The notes under the pieces are model-generated. The model saw nothing but the letters and a program-made list of their open reading frames with translations, searched no databases and was not told where the DNA came from. A DNA stretch of 64,000 nucleotides from Holophagales bacterium (lineage in GTDB: Bacteria > Acidobacteriota > Thermoanaerobaculia > UBA5066): the NCBI GenBank assembly GCA_016716705.1, contig JADJVF010000012.1, forward strand, positions 62,001 through 126,000, in the 5' to 3' direction. Positions 34,419 through 43,919 of the stretch are shown here, in pieces (the stretch's first letter is position 1; every line of letters starts with the position of its first letter). The position numbers and the translations under genes are program-made.

Positions 34419-35528
34419 GTGATCAAGCGCCCGAGAACGCCCTCCGCCCTCCTTTTCGCCGCTCTCGTGACTCTCGGCTCCCCGGCGCGGGGCGCCGAGG
34501 CGCAGGCGGGGATCGCGCTGACCGGCTCCGTGAAGAAGTCGCAGGACGTCGACGCCACTGTGCTCGCGACTCTCCCGCGGCAGAGGCTCCACGTGAAGGT
34601 CTCGGGGCCGAACGGCGCCTACCGGGCGACGGTCGAGGCCGACGGGGTTTCGCTGAAGGACCTCATCGAGAAGGCCGAGGTCGGCAAGTCGATGGACGAC
34701 AACTTCGACCGGCCGCTCGACCTCGCCGTCGTCGTCACCGGGCGCGACGGGAAGAAGGCGCTCTTCTCCTGGGGCGAGCTCTTCCTCGCCGGCGACTCCG
34801 GCGCGGCGGTCCTCGCGGACCGGCTGCGTCCGTTCGTTCCGCACCACCACGAGCCCGTCGCGGAACCGGCGATCGCGTCCGGCGCCTGGCTCGGCCCCGG
34901 CGAGCGCGCGAGCCTCGACGTCTCGAGCTGCGCCGGATGCCACGACGGGGGGAAGGTCCCGAAGGTCGACGTCCCGCGCGGGATCTGCCTCGTCCCGACG
35001 CGCGACGCGACGGGTCGCCGATTCGTCGAGGACGTCGTGTCGATCGAGGTCCGCCAGGCCGGGTTCCCCGCGCCGCCTCAGAAGAAGGGCCTTGCCGACC
35101 CGTGGGTCGAGGCGCCGAGACTCGTCCTCCCGAATGGGAAGTCGACGCCGCTCTCCGTGAAGGCGACGAAGGGGCTCCGGCGCGTCGAGGGCGAGGACGA
35201 CGGCATCGGCCTCGGCCGCGGCTTCCGCGGCCACAGTCGCTTCTCCGGCCCGAGCCTCGCGGCGCTCCTGAAGTCGTCGCTTCCCGCCGGGACCGACCCC
35301 GGCCTTCTCTTCGTCGTCGTCACGGCGAGCGACGGGTACCGGAGCCTCTACTCGGGCGGGGAGATCCTCCTCTCGCGGCTGCCCGAGAACATCGTCCTCG
35401 TCGACACGGAAGACGGCAAGCCCCTCTTCCGCAAGTCGGGCCGCCTGAAGTCCGTCGCCCGCGGCGACTTCTTCGTCGACCGGGCGGTGCGGAGCGTCTC
35501 CGAGATCCGCTGCGTCGTCGCTCCCTGA
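34419..35528 (+). CDS. Exported protein with haem c motif and oxidoreductase-like domains
   Basis: 369 residues from GTG 34419 behind GGAGG. Signal peptide SALLFAALVTLGSPARGAEA. One haem-binding CxxCH (SSCAGCHDGGKVPK) lies near residue 171. Before and after it are similar blocks: VSGPNGAYRATVEADGVSLK...LAVVVTGRDGKKALFSWGELF and GPSLAALLKSS...LFVVVTASDGYRSLYSGGEIL, so the protein looks like two related beta domains (each like the molybdopterin-cofactor domain of SUOX-type proteins but without its Cys) around a haem segment. A periplasmic electron carrier or sensor is likely. I do not recognise a named family. Confidence 0.65.
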   Translation: MIKRPRTPSALLFAALVTLGSPARGAEAQAGIALTGSVKKSQDVDATVLATLPRQRLHVKVSGPNGAYRATVEADGVSLKDLIEKAEVGKSMDDNFDRPLDLAVVVTGRDGKKALFSWGELFLAGDSGAAVLADRLRPFVPHHHEPVAEPAIASGAWLGPGERASLDVSSCAGCHDGGKVPKVDVPRGICLVPTRDATGRRFVEDVVSIEVRQAGFPAPPQKKGLADPWVEAPRLVLPNGKSTPLSVKATKGLRRVEGEDDGIGLGRGFRGHSRFSGPSLAALLKSSLPAGTDPGLLFVVVTASDGYRSLYSGGEILLSRLPENIVLVDTEDGKPLFRKSGRLKSVARGDFFVDRAVRSVSEIRCVVAP

Positions 35529-35533
35529 GGTCG

Positions 35534-36580
35534 TCAGAGGCCGAGCGCGGACCTGATCCGGTCGAAGACACCGGTGTTCTCGTAGATCCCGGCGAAGGAC
35601 TCGGCGCCGGGACCGAAGGCGAAGACCGGGACCATCGTCGCGGTGTGTTCCTTCGTCCCGAATCGCGCCTCCACGGTGCTCTTCTCGAGCGAGCCGGAGG
35701 TCAGGGCGATCCCACCCGTCTCGTGGTCGGCCGTGACGACGACGAGCGTCTCGCCGTCGCGGCGGGCGAAGTCGAGAGCGCGCGCGATGGCCAGGTCGAG
35801 ATCGAGGATCTCGGCAATCGTCCGGGAAGCGTCGTGATCGTGGGCGCCAAAGTCGACCTGGGACCCCTCGACCATGAGGAAGAAACCCTTCGGCCCCGGA
35901 AGACGCGACAGGGAGGTCCCCACCGCGTCGGGCAGGTAGGGTCCGCGTCCGCTCGTGATGGTCGGCAGGTCCTCCTCGGCCACGAGGCCCGCGAGCCGCG
36001 GCTCTTTCGCCGCCGCCAGGCCCCTCGGGTCGGTCACGAGCTCGTAGCCGGCCGCCTCGAGCTCGGCCATGAGATCGCATCCATCGGATCGCCTGTCGAA
36101 GAACCGCCGTCCCCCGCCGATGAAGAGGTCCAGGCCCGAGGTCACGAGGTCGCGGGCGATCGCCTCGTCGTTCTTCCGGGAGATCTGGTGTGCATAGAAG
36201 GCTGCGGGGGTCGCGTGGGTGATGCTCGACGTAACGACGAGACCGGTCCTCATTCCTTTGAGCCGCGCCAGCTCGACGAGCGCCGGGACGCGCCTGCCGG
36301 CGGCGTCGACGCCGATCGCCCCGTTCTTCGTCTTCACCCCGCAGGCCAGCGCGGTCGCGGCGGCGGCGGAATCGGTGACGAGCTGGCGCGACGAGAACGT
36401 CTTCGACAGGCCGACGACCGGGCTTTCCAGGCGGAGCTGCCCCCGCACGAGCCCGGCCGTCACCTGCGCCAGGCCCATCCCGTCACCGATCACGAGGATC
36501 GCGTTTCGGGCGACGGGCTTCCGCCCGGCGAGGGCAGGGACGGCGCAGGTCGCGAGGAGGACGAGGGCGAGGCGGCGCAT
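35534..36580 (-). CDS. phoA: Alkaline phosphatase (PhoA superfamily)
   Basis: 348 residues with signal peptide (RRLALVLLATCAVPALAG). Metal and nucleophile motifs: AILVIGDGMGLAQVTAGL, VTDSAAAATALACGVKT with the phosphorylated Ser, SSITHATPAAFYAHQ, FLMVEGSQVDFGAHDHD and VVVTADHETGGIALTSG. This is a periplasmic phosphomonoesterase. It is shorter than E. coli PhoA (about 450 residues) but close to other bacterial short forms. It converges on the haem protein gene with only five bases between. A phosphate theme recurs near 60 kb. Confidence 0.93.
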   Translation of the reverse strand: MRRLALVLLATCAVPALAGRKPVARNAILVIGDGMGLAQVTAGLVRGQLRLESPVVGLSKTFSSRQLVTDSAAAATALACGVKTKNGAIGVDAAGRRVPALVELARLKGMRTGLVVTSSITHATPAAFYAHQISRKNDEAIARDLVTSGLDLFIGGGRRFFDRRSDGCDLMAELEAAGYELVTDPRGLAAAKEPRLAGLVAEEDLPTITSGRGPYLPDAVGTSLSRLPGPKGFFLMVEGSQVDFGAHDHDASRTIAEILDLDLAIARALDFARRDGETLVVVTADHETGGIALTSGSLEKSTVEARFGTKEHTATMVPVFAFGPGAESFAGIYENTGVFDRIRSALGL

Positions 36581-36625
36581 GTCCGCCGAGGTTAACCGGT
36601 TCGCTGCGACGGGAGCGGCCGCCCC

Positions 36626-37036
36626 TCAGTCCGGTGATTCCGTGGCGCGTCCACGGTCGAGGCTCAACGGGCCTCCGCCGCGACAGGCCACGAAGAGGAA
36701 GAGCACCGAGTAGAGGAGCGCCAGCTCTCCCTTGTTCACGGCCGGAAAGAACCCCGCGCCGAAGGCGAGCTTCCAGTGGAACTGCGTGTACGCCACGGCC
36801 ATCGTCCCGCTCGCGAGGAACGCGGCCCAGGACGTGAAGAAGCCCGCCGCGATGGCGAGGCCCGCGACGAGCTCGATGACGCCGCCGAGCCAGATCTGCG
36901 ACCCGATCGGTGGCTGGAAGTCGCTCAGCACGCCGAAGACCTTCTGGACGCCGTGGAAGGCGAACAGGAGTCCCGAGACGATTCGCAGGAGGACGTACGC
37001 GACGTCCGTCTTCGGTTCCAGGAGGCGTTCCAGCAT
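36626..37036 (-). CDS. DoxX family membrane protein
   Basis: 136 residues with four membrane helices: AYVLLRIVSGLLFAFHGVQK, IWLGGVIELVAGLAIAAGFF, WAAFLASGTMAVAYTQFHWK and ALLYSVLFLFVACRGGGPLS. The G-hydrophobic-H-G-x-Q-K element after helix 1 is typical of DoxX/DUF417-like proteins. Members are implicated in redox or thiosulfate metabolism in some species; a role here is open. It sits downstream of MoeA on the same strand and about 45 bases before the phosphatase gene. Confidence 0.88.
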   Translation of the reverse strand: MLERLLEPKTDVAYVLLRIVSGLLFAFHGVQKVFGVLSDFQPPIGSQIWLGGVIELVAGLAIAAGFFTSWAAFLASGTMAVAYTQFHWKLAFGAGFFPAVNKGELALLYSVLFLFVACRGGGPLSLDRGRATESPD

Positions 37037-37162
37037 CGGCGGTCTCCCTCGCAGGCGTCTCTCGTCACGGGCGCCGGGCGCTTCTCGCCCCGGCTCCCCG
37101 CCCCTGATTCTGTGCCTACGATGGGCGACAGGTTCCGGATCGCAGCGCGCGGGCCGACCGAG

Positions 37163-38392
37163 TCAGTGGTCTTCCGGCTCCTCGACGAGGTGTACCCGGA
37201 CCTCGTCGCCCGTCTTCAGCGCGAGCGCATCCGCCGGGACGAGCGCGAGCGCGTTCGAGCGGAGCATCGAGGAGAGAATCCCCGAGCCTTGCGGGCCGGA
37301 AGGGGCGACGACGAGTCGGCCGTTCTCGCGGCGGGCGCGGACACGGACGAGGTGGACCTTCCCGTCCTGGACGGTCTTGCGGAAGCTACCCTCGAAGACG
37401 GCGGTTGCCTCGGGCCGCAGCAAGTTGGCGTGCCCCATCAGCTTTCGGAGCGCGGGCCGCACGTACTCCTCCATGCAGACCATCGCGGCAACGGTGTTCC
37501 CGGGGATGCCGAAAACCGGCTTGCCGTCGAGGAGCCAGAAACCGAGCGGCCCACCCGGCTTCTGCTTCACCTTCCAGAAGACCTCCCGGGCGCCGAGGTC
37601 GGCGAGAACCGCCTTGATGAAGTCGTAGTCGCCGACCGAGATGCCGCCGTTCGTCACGATGACGTCGGCGGTGTTCCGCGCCCTAGAAAGGGCCGCCGTC
37701 ACGGCCTCGCGCGTATCGGGGACGCGGGAAATGGGAACCGGCACGGCGCCGAAGGCGAGGGCCTGGGCGCACATCGTGTGGATGTTGGAGTCGCGGATCT
37801 GTCCGGGGCCCGGTTTGTCGCCCGCCGCGACGAGCTCGTCGCCGGTCGTCAGGATCGCGACCCGGGCGCGCGGGTGGACGGGGACCTCGGAGAGGCCGAC
37901 GGAGGCGAGGATGCCGAGCGAGGCGGGGTTGAGCACGAAGCCCTTCGGGAGGAGCTCCTCCCCCTCGCGGAGGTCTTCGCCGGCGAGGCGGACGTTGGCG
38001 CCCCTCTTCACCGGAGCGGCGATCCGGACGCGGCTCCCTTCCGAGGTCGTCGCCTCGACCGGGACGACGCTGTCGGCCCCGGCCGGGATCGGCGCGCCGG
38101 TCATGATCCGGATCGCGGTGCCGGGGCGTACGGCTTCCGTCGCGACGCTCCCCGCAGGGAGGTCGGAGAGGACGTCGAGGGAGACGGAGGTGTCGGACCC
38201 TGCGCCGGCGCAGTCCTCGGCCCGAACCGCATAGCCGTCCATCGCGGAGTTCGTGAAGGGAGGGACGGTCTCGGGGGAGCCGAGGCGATCGGCGAGAACG
38301 AGGCCGAGGGCGTCGAAAAGGGTGGTCGCCCGCGGGGGAAGCGGGGCGACGGAGTCGAGGATGAGGTCAAGCGCTTCCCGGCACGTCGTCAT
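37163..38392 (-). CDS. moeA: Molybdopterin molybdenumtransferase MoeA
   Basis: 409 residues. The MoeA_N domain begins MTTCREALDLILDSVAPLPP and holds PPFTNSAMDGYAVRAEDC; the catalytic MPT-binding domain has ILTTGDELVAAGDKPGPGQI, DVIVTNGGISVGDYDFIKA and GFWLLDGKPVFGIPGNTVAA; the C-terminal domain follows. MoeA inserts molybdate or tungstate into adenylated pyranopterin. Its start overlaps the transporter ATPase gene, so uptake and insertion are coupled. With an AOR gene nearby, tungsten rather than molybdenum is the likely metal. Confidence 0.95.
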   Translation of the reverse strand: MTTCREALDLILDSVAPLPPRATTLFDALGLVLADRLGSPETVPPFTNSAMDGYAVRAEDCAGAGSDTSVSLDVLSDLPAGSVATEAVRPGTAIRIMTGAPIPAGADSVVPVEATTSEGSRVRIAAPVKRGANVRLAGEDLREGEELLPKGFVLNPASLGILASVGLSEVPVHPRARVAILTTGDELVAAGDKPGPGQIRDSNIHTMCAQALAFGAVPVPISRVPDTREAVTAALSRARNTADVIVTNGGISVGDYDFIKAVLADLGAREVFWKVKQKPGGPLGFWLLDGKPVFGIPGNTVAAMVCMEEYVRPALRKLMGHANLLRPEATAVFEGSFRKTVQDGKVHLVRVRARRENGRLVVAPSGPQGSGILSSMLRSNALALVPADALALKTGDEVRVHLVEEPEDH

Positions 38393-39492
38393 CGGTTTCG
38401 TTTCCTTCGCGGGGAATGAGGTGGACGGAGGCCGCCGAGAACGTCGCGAGGACCTCGCCGCCAGGCTTCAGCGAGAGGTCGTGCGCGACGCGGCGCGTGA
38501 TGAGGGCCTGGAGCGGGAAGACCGGCGAAGCCGGCGTCGATGCGCACCTGCATCGTGGAGCCGAGGTCGACGACGGCCTCGACGGTCCCGCGGAAGCGAT
38601 TCAGCCCGGGGGCGGGGGAAGCCTCTCCCGGGGCCTCGACCAGGATCTCCTCGCGGCGAATGCAGGCGTCGACGGGTGTGCCTTCGGCGAGAGCGGTGCG
38701 TGAGAAGAGGAGGCATGGGCCGACCCTCACCTCGGAGAGCGCCTCCGTACGACTCGAGACGACGCCGGGGAGGATGTTCCCGGTCTGCATGAAGCGGGCG
38801 ACGGCGCGGCTGAGCGGCCGGAGCAGGACCTCCTCCGGCGTTCCGGCCTGGAGGAGCCGGCCGCGGCGGAGGACGGCGATCCGGTCGGCGATGGAGAACG
38901 CCTCCGACTGCTCGTGCGTCACGTACACGCAGCTGATCCCGCGCGCGCGGACGGCCTGCTTCAGCTCCTCGAGGAGGTGCTTGCGGATCGGGGCGTCGAG
39001 CGCGGCGAACGGCTCGTCGAGGAGGAGGAGCTCGGGCGAGAGGACGACGGCGCGCGCCAGCGCCGTCCGCTGCGCCTCGCCGCCGGAGAGCGTCCGCGCG
39101 CGCTGGTCGGCGAGGTGCTCGACGTGGAAGAGGCGAAGGGCCGCCATCACCCGCTCCCGGGCGTCGTGGCCGTTGTGGCCGCGCAGGTGGAGGCCGTAGA
39201 AGACGTTGTCGTACGTCGTCCCGGACAGGAGGAGCGGGTCCTGGAACGTCATGGAGATCCGGCGGCGAATCGCGAGCGGCGCCGGCCAGGGCACCCGCTC
39301 GCCGCGCCATTCGAGGACGCCGGCCTCGGGCCTGTCGAGGAAGTGGAGAACGCGCAGGAGGGTGCTCTTGCCGGCCCCGGTCGGGCCGACGACGGCGAGG
39401 ACCTCCTTCTCGCGGACCTCGAGCCGCGGAAGGGAGAGGATCGTCCGTCCCTCGCGAACGACCTCGACGCCCTCGAGAGAGAGGAGGCTCAC
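38367..39492 (-). CDS. tupC: Tungstate/molybdate ABC transporter ATP-binding protein, C-terminal frameshift
   Basis: From GTG 39492 (GTGA overlap with the permease). ATPase motifs: Walker A VGPTGAGKSTLLRVL, LSGGEAQRTALARAVV signature, Walker B ELLLLDEPFAALDAPI, switch His in VYVTHEQSEAF. Near residue 330 the frame slips (about 38520); corrected, the TOBE-like regulatory end reads PLQALITRRVAHDLSLKPGG and VLATFSAASVHLIPREGNET and ends at 38367 inside moeA. Uncorrected, the frame ends at 38389. It drives the TupB permease. Confidence 0.88.
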
Positions 39493-40172
39493 GCCTTCTG
39501 CCTCTGCTGGACCCACGTGAAGAGCCAGTTGATGCCGAGCGCGAGCGCGAGGAGGATCGTGCCGAGGACGATCGCGTTCGCGAACTCCCCCTGCCGCGTC
39601 TGGAGGACGATCGCCGTCGTCATGACGCGCGTCTGTCCCTTGATGTTCCCGCCGACCATCATGACGGCGCCGACCTCCGAGATGATCGACCCGAAGCCGG
39701 CGGCGAGGGCCGCGACGAGCGAGAGCCGGGCCTCCTTCACGAGCTTCCAGTAGAGCTGCCCGGTCGAGGCGCCGAGCGAGAGGATCTGGAGGTGGAGGCG
39801 CGCGTCGAGACCCTGGATCGCCGCGAGCGTGATGCCGACGACGAGGGGCGTCGCGATGACGACCTGCGCGAGGACCATCGCCCACGGCGTGTAGAGGAGG
39901 TCGAGGCCCCCGAGCGGCCCCGAGCGGGCGAGGAGGAGGAAGACGAAGAGGCCGACGACGACGGGGGGGAGCCCCATCCCGGTGTTGACGAGCGTGACGA
40001 GGAAGCCGCGGCCCGGGAACCTGTGGAGGCCGAGAAAGATTCCCGCCGGGACACCGACGAGCATCGAGACGAGGATCGCGACGCCCGAGACGAAGAGCGA
40101 GAGGAGGAGGATGCCGGCGAGCTCCCCCGGCATCGGGAGGAGTTCGGACAGGGAGGAGAGGAGCCCGGTCAT
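39489..40172 (-). CDS. tupB: Tungstate ABC transporter permease
   Basis: 227 residues, five or six membrane helices, with the BPD-transporter EAA-like loop SLGASTGQLYWKLVKEARLS. PVVVGLFVFLLLARSGPLGG and GSIISEVGAVMMVGGNIKGQ are features of the TupB/NitT-like tungstate permeases. It overlaps both the binding protein (ATGA) and the ATPase (GTGA) genes. Confidence 0.9.
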   Translation of the reverse strand: MTGLLSSLSELLPMPGELAGILLLSLFVSGVAILVSMLVGVPAGIFLGLHRFPGRGFLVTLVNTGMGLPPVVVGLFVFLLLARSGPLGGLDLLYTPWAMVLAQVVIATPLVVGITLAAIQGLDARLHLQILSLGASTGQLYWKLVKEARLSLVAALAAGFGSIISEVGAVMMVGGNIKGQTRVMTTAIVLQTRQGEFANAIVLGTILLALALGINWLFTWVQQRQKA

Positions 40173-40981
40173 TCCTTCTTCGCGTCGGGGACGAAGAGGG
40201 GCTGGCCGTACTTCTGACGGCCGAAGGTGCCGATCGCCTTCTGCGTCCCCGGCGTGACGAGCCATTCGGCGAACCGTTTCGCCTCCTTCTCGCGCGTCTT
40301 CGGGTGCTTCTCTGGGCTCACGACGATGACGCGGTACGAGTTCCGGAGCTCCTCTCCGCCTTCGACGAGGATGGCGAGGTCGAGGCTCCTCCCGAGGGCG
40401 AGGAACGTGCCGCGGTCGGCGAGCGTGCAGGCCCTCTTCTCGGAAGCGACGCGCGCGGTCTCGCCCATCCCCTGGCCGGTGGCGACGTACCAGGGCTTTC
40501 CGGCGGGGTCGATCCCGGCCTGCTTCCAGAGGGCGAGCTCGCGGGCGTGCGTCCCCGAGCGGTCGTCGCGAGAGACGAAGAGGGCGCCCGTGGCCGCCAT
40601 TCGCTTCAACGCGTCCGCGGCCGGGAGGCCCCGGATCCCGGCGGGGTCGGCCGGCGGCCCGACGAGGACGAAGTCGTTGTACATGACGTCGAGCCGGAGA
40701 GACCCGAACCCCTGGGCCATGAATTCGTCCTCGGCCGCCCTCGAGTGGACGAGGAGGACGTCCGCGTCGCCGCGACGGCCCATGGCGAGCGCCTCGCCCG
40801 AGCCGACGGCGATCGTCTTGACCCGGATGCCCGTGGCGGTCTCGAAGCGGGGGAGGAGGTCGTCGAGGAGGCCGCTGTCCTGCGTGCTCGTCGTCGTGGC
40901 GAGGATGAGCGAGGGCTGCGCGGAGAGCGGAGCCGCGGCGCCGAGGAGGGCGAGGGCGAGGGCGGCGGTCGGCAGGTGCAT
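40169..40981 (-). CDS. tupA: Tungstate-binding periplasmic protein
   Basis: 270 residues with signal peptide (LPTAALALALLGAAAPLSAQ). The diagnostic TTTSTQDSGLLDDLLPRFET opens the mature protein and is characteristic of TupA/extracellular tungstate binders; RRGDADVLLVHSRAAEDEF, VLVGPPADPAGIRG and VSRDDRSGTHARELALWKQA follow. TupA binds tungstate with very high affinity and selects it over molybdate. First gene of the tupABC-moeA unit. Confidence 0.92.
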   Translation of the reverse strand: MHLPTAALALALLGAAAPLSAQPSLILATTTSTQDSGLLDDLLPRFETATGIRVKTIAVGSGEALAMGRRGDADVLLVHSRAAEDEFMAQGFGSLRLDVMYNDFVLVGPPADPAGIRGLPAADALKRMAATGALFVSRDDRSGTHARELALWKQAGIDPAGKPWYVATGQGMGETARVASEKRACTLADRGTFLALGRSLDLAILVEGGEELRNSYRVIVVSPEKHPKTREKEAKRFAEWLVTPGTQKAIGTFGRQKYGQPLFVPDAKKE

Positions 40982-41045
40982 CGGGCTCTTCCTCGTCGTC
41001 CCGGGGGCGCGGGAAGCGGCATCGTACTTCACGGGCCCAAGCGCG

Positions 41046-41073
41046 CTGCGCCGCCCCGGCCGGGGCGGCGCAG
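41046..41073 (-). terminator. Perfect GC-rich inverted repeat, probable terminator
   Basis: A flawless 28-base palindrome: CTGCGCCGCCCCGG followed directly by its complement. It lies between the aminotransferase stop (41103) and the tupA start, and the minus-strand RNA would form a 12-pair stem with a GGCC loop. No clear T run follows on the minus strand, so it may act as a roadblock rather than a textbook terminator. Confidence 0.5.
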
Positions 41074-41102
41074 AATAGAAAATCAAGACCTGACCCCGAG
41101 CC

Positions 41103-42326
41103 TCAGGGCGTCGCCGGGACTTCCTCGAGGATTTCGGACCGCTCCATCTCCTTCACGATGGCGCTGGCGAGGCGGCGGACGCCTTCGCGGATCCTGCCGA
41201 TCGGCATGTTCGAGTAGTTGAGGCGGAGCGTGTTCTCGTGGCCGCCGTTCGGGTAGAACGCGCCGCCGGGGACGAAGGCGACGTTCTGCCGGACGCATTC
41301 CTCGAGGAGCGTCCGGGCGTTCAGCCTGTCGGGAAGAGTCATCCAGAGGAAGAGGCCGCCCGCGGGGCGAGTCCAGGAGACCCCGGCGGGCATCTCCACG
41401 TCGAGCGCGGCGAGCATCGCGTCGCGCCGCTCGCGGTAGACGGGGAGGATCCGGGCGATGTCGGCGTCGAGGTCGTTCTCCTCGAGGTAGCGGTTCACCT
41501 GGAGCTGGCCGAGCGTCGAGGTCTGGAGGTCGGCCCCCTGCTTCAGGATGACGAGCTTCTCGTAGGCGGGGTTCTCGGCGGCGATCCAGGCGATGCGCAG
41601 CCCGGGGCAGAAGACCTTCGAGAAGGTGCCGAGCGCGAGGACGCGACCCTTCCGGTCCATGGACTTGAGGGACGGGATCGGGGTCCCTTCGAGGCGCAGC
41701 TCGCCGTAGGGGTTGTCCTCGACGACCCAGACGTCGTGCTTCTCGACGATCTCCATGAACCGGCGGCGGCGCTCGAGCGACCAGGTGCGGCCCGACGGGT
41801 TCTGGAAGTTCGGGATGACGTAGATGGCCTTCGCGGCCGGGTAGGCGCGCAGGGTCTCTTCGAGGGCGGCGGGGTCCATCCCGTCGTCGTCGGTCGGCAC
41901 CTCGACCCAGCGCGGGCGGACGACGTTCCAGGCGGAAATCGCGCCGAGGTAGGTCGGGCTCTCGCAGAGGACGACGTCCCCCTCGTCGAGGAGGAGCTTC
42001 CCGGTGAGGTCGAGGCCCTGCTGCGAGCCCGAAGTGACGAGGATCTGGTCGGGGGTGACGTGGGCGTCCCACGTCGCCTGCATCCTCTCGGCGATCTTCC
42101 GGCGCAGGGGCGCGTGCCCCTCGGTCGTCGAGTACTGGAGGGCCTTCATCCCCTCCTCCTCGAAGACCTTCTGCGTCGCGGCGGCGAGAGTCTTCACGGG
42201 GAAGAGCTCGGGCGCCGGAAGGCCTCCGGCGAAGGAGATCACCTCGGGCCGCTGGGTCACCTTCAGGATCTCGCGGATCTCGGACGCCTTGAGGGCTTCC
42301 ATTCGCCTTGCGAAGCGGGTCGTCAT
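41103..42326 (-). CDS. PLP-dependent aminotransferase (2-aminoadipate/LysN-like, class I fold)
   Basis: 407 residues. VISFAGGLPAPELFPV, LQYSTTEGHAPLRRKIAERM, LVTSGSQQGLDLTGKLLLDE, IPNFQNPSGRTWSLERR and the PLP lysine in LGTFSKVFCPGLRIAW are the signatures of the MocR-related, LysN/2-aminoadipate class of aminotransferases, which use broad amino-acid and 2-oxo-acid substrates. The adjacent upstream gene is a MocR regulator with the same fold in its effector domain, so both may recognise the same amino compound. The perfect inverted repeat at 41046-41073 follows the gene. Confidence 0.92.
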   Translation of the reverse strand: MTTRFARRMEALKASEIREILKVTQRPEVISFAGGLPAPELFPVKTLAAATQKVFEEEGMKALQYSTTEGHAPLRRKIAERMQATWDAHVTPDQILVTSGSQQGLDLTGKLLLDEGDVVLCESPTYLGAISAWNVVRPRWVEVPTDDDGMDPAALEETLRAYPAAKAIYVIPNFQNPSGRTWSLERRRRFMEIVEKHDVWVVEDNPYGELRLEGTPIPSLKSMDRKGRVLALGTFSKVFCPGLRIAWIAAENPAYEKLVILKQGADLQTSTLGQLQVNRYLEENDLDADIARILPVYRERRDAMLAALDVEMPAGVSWTRPAGGLFLWMTLPDRLNARTLLEECVRQNVAFVPGGAFYPNGGHENTLRLNYSNMPIGRIREGVRRLASAIVKEMERSEILEEVPATP

Positions 42327-42373
42327 CGGGTCCCCCTTTTCGCCGTCGGCCTCACGGCCCCCGGCGTGGTCTG

Positions 42374-43883
42374 TCAGACGATGGGCGGTGTTCCCACCAC
42401 CGTGTGGTTTCCGCGGCGCGGTTCGGCCTGCGTTGCCCGGAGAGCCCGGCCGAGACGCCGGACGCCCTCCCGGAGCTGCTCCTCCGGGGCGAAAGTGAAG
42501 TTGAGGCGGATCGAGTTCACCGGCGGCTCCTCGACGAACGAGGCGCCCCCCGGCAGGTAGGCGACCCGCTCGGCGGCGGCCTGCGCGAGGAGCCGCGCGG
42601 GCGGGACGTCCTCGGGGAGGCGGCACCAGACGTAGAAGCCTCCCTCGGGCCTGTTCCAGGTGAAGCCGGCGGGCGCTTCCTCCTCGAGGGCCGCGAGGAG
42701 GACGTCGCGTCGCCGCCGGTAGGCCGCGCGGGTCGCCCCGAGGTGCTTCGCGAAGAGCCCCCCCGAGAGGAACCCCTCGACGATCCACTGGCCGAGCGTT
42801 CCGGAGTGGAGGTCGACCGTCTGCTTCACGAGCGCGAGCTGCCTCACGAGGGGCCGGGGCGCGGCGATCCATCCGAGCCGGAGCCCGGGGAAGAGGACCT
42901 TCGAGAAGGAGCTCAGGTGGATGACGTGGCCGTACGGGTCGAGCGCCTTGAGGGACGGCAGCGCCTCTCCCTCGTAGCGGAGGTCCGAGTACGGGTCGTC
43001 CTCGAGGATCGGCACCTGGTGGCGCCAGGCCAGCTCGAGGAGGTGGCGCCGCCGCGGCAGGCTCAGGACGCAGCCGGACGGGTTCTGGAACGTGGGCAGC
43101 GTGTAGATGAGGCGGGGCTGCTGGCGCGCCAGGAGCGCCTCGAGGACGTCGGTCCGCATCCCGTCCGCGTCGGTCGGGACGCCGAGCAGGCGGACGCGCG
43201 CGGAGCGGAAGACCTCGAGGGCGCCGAAATAGGACGGCTCCTCGACGACGACGACGTCCCCTGGAGAGAGGAGCGTTCGGGCGACGAGGTCGAGACCCTG
43301 CTGCGAGCCCGACGTGACGAGGACCTCCTCGGGGCTCGAGCGGATGCCTCGCGGGACCATGTGACGGCAGATCGCCTCGCGAAACGCCGTGACGCCCTCC
43401 GTGGGGCTGTGCAGGAGCGCTTCCGGACCCTTGCGGACGAGGATCTCCTCCTGCACGCGGCGCAGGTCGTCCAGCGGGAGGAGCTCGGCCGCGGGCAGGC
43501 CCGCCGCGAGGCTGATGACGTCGTGCCGCTCGGTGAGGGCGAGGACGTCGCGGACGAGCGGGTCGGGCTCGCGGACGCTCCCTTCCCGGGCGAGCTGCCG
43601 CCAGGGGAGCGGTCCGGCCGGTTCGACGTCGCTCTTCCCGGCCCTCTGCGAGACAACCTCGGTGCCGCGGCCGACGTGCGCCTCGAGAAAGCCGTCGGCT
43701 TTCAGCTCGCGGTAGGCGGACAGGACGGTCGTACGGTTGACGCCGAGGGCCGTCGCGAGCTGGCGTTCGGGAGGGGAGGCGGAAACCGTCGGGGAGGCGG
43801 CCGGACAGGATCAGGTCGCGGATTCCGCCCCGGATCTGCATGTAGACGGGGACGGCGCTCTCGCGATCGATCCGGATGTCCAC
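42374..43883 (-). CDS. MocR-family transcriptional regulator (GntR HTH plus aminotransferase-like domain), one frameshift
   Basis: GTG 43883 sits behind CGGAGG. The N-terminus (DIRIDRESAVPVYMQIRGGI and RDLILSGRLPDG) is the GntR winged helix; one extra C near 43769 shifts the frame, which continues ERQLATALGVNRTTVLSAYR. The C-terminal 400 residues form an aminotransferase fold: VISLAAGLPAAELLPL, LHSPTEGVTAFREAI, LVTSGSQQGLDLVARTLLSP, TLPTFQNPSGCVLSLPRR and the PLP-Lys region LSSFSKVLFPGLRLGW. Corrected length is about 502 residues. It likely controls the following aminotransferase gene and itself in response to PLP or an amino acid. Confidence 0.85.
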
Positions 43884-43919
43884 GCGCGGCCTCCGTTCCA
43901 CCAGTGCGGCCAATCCGAA

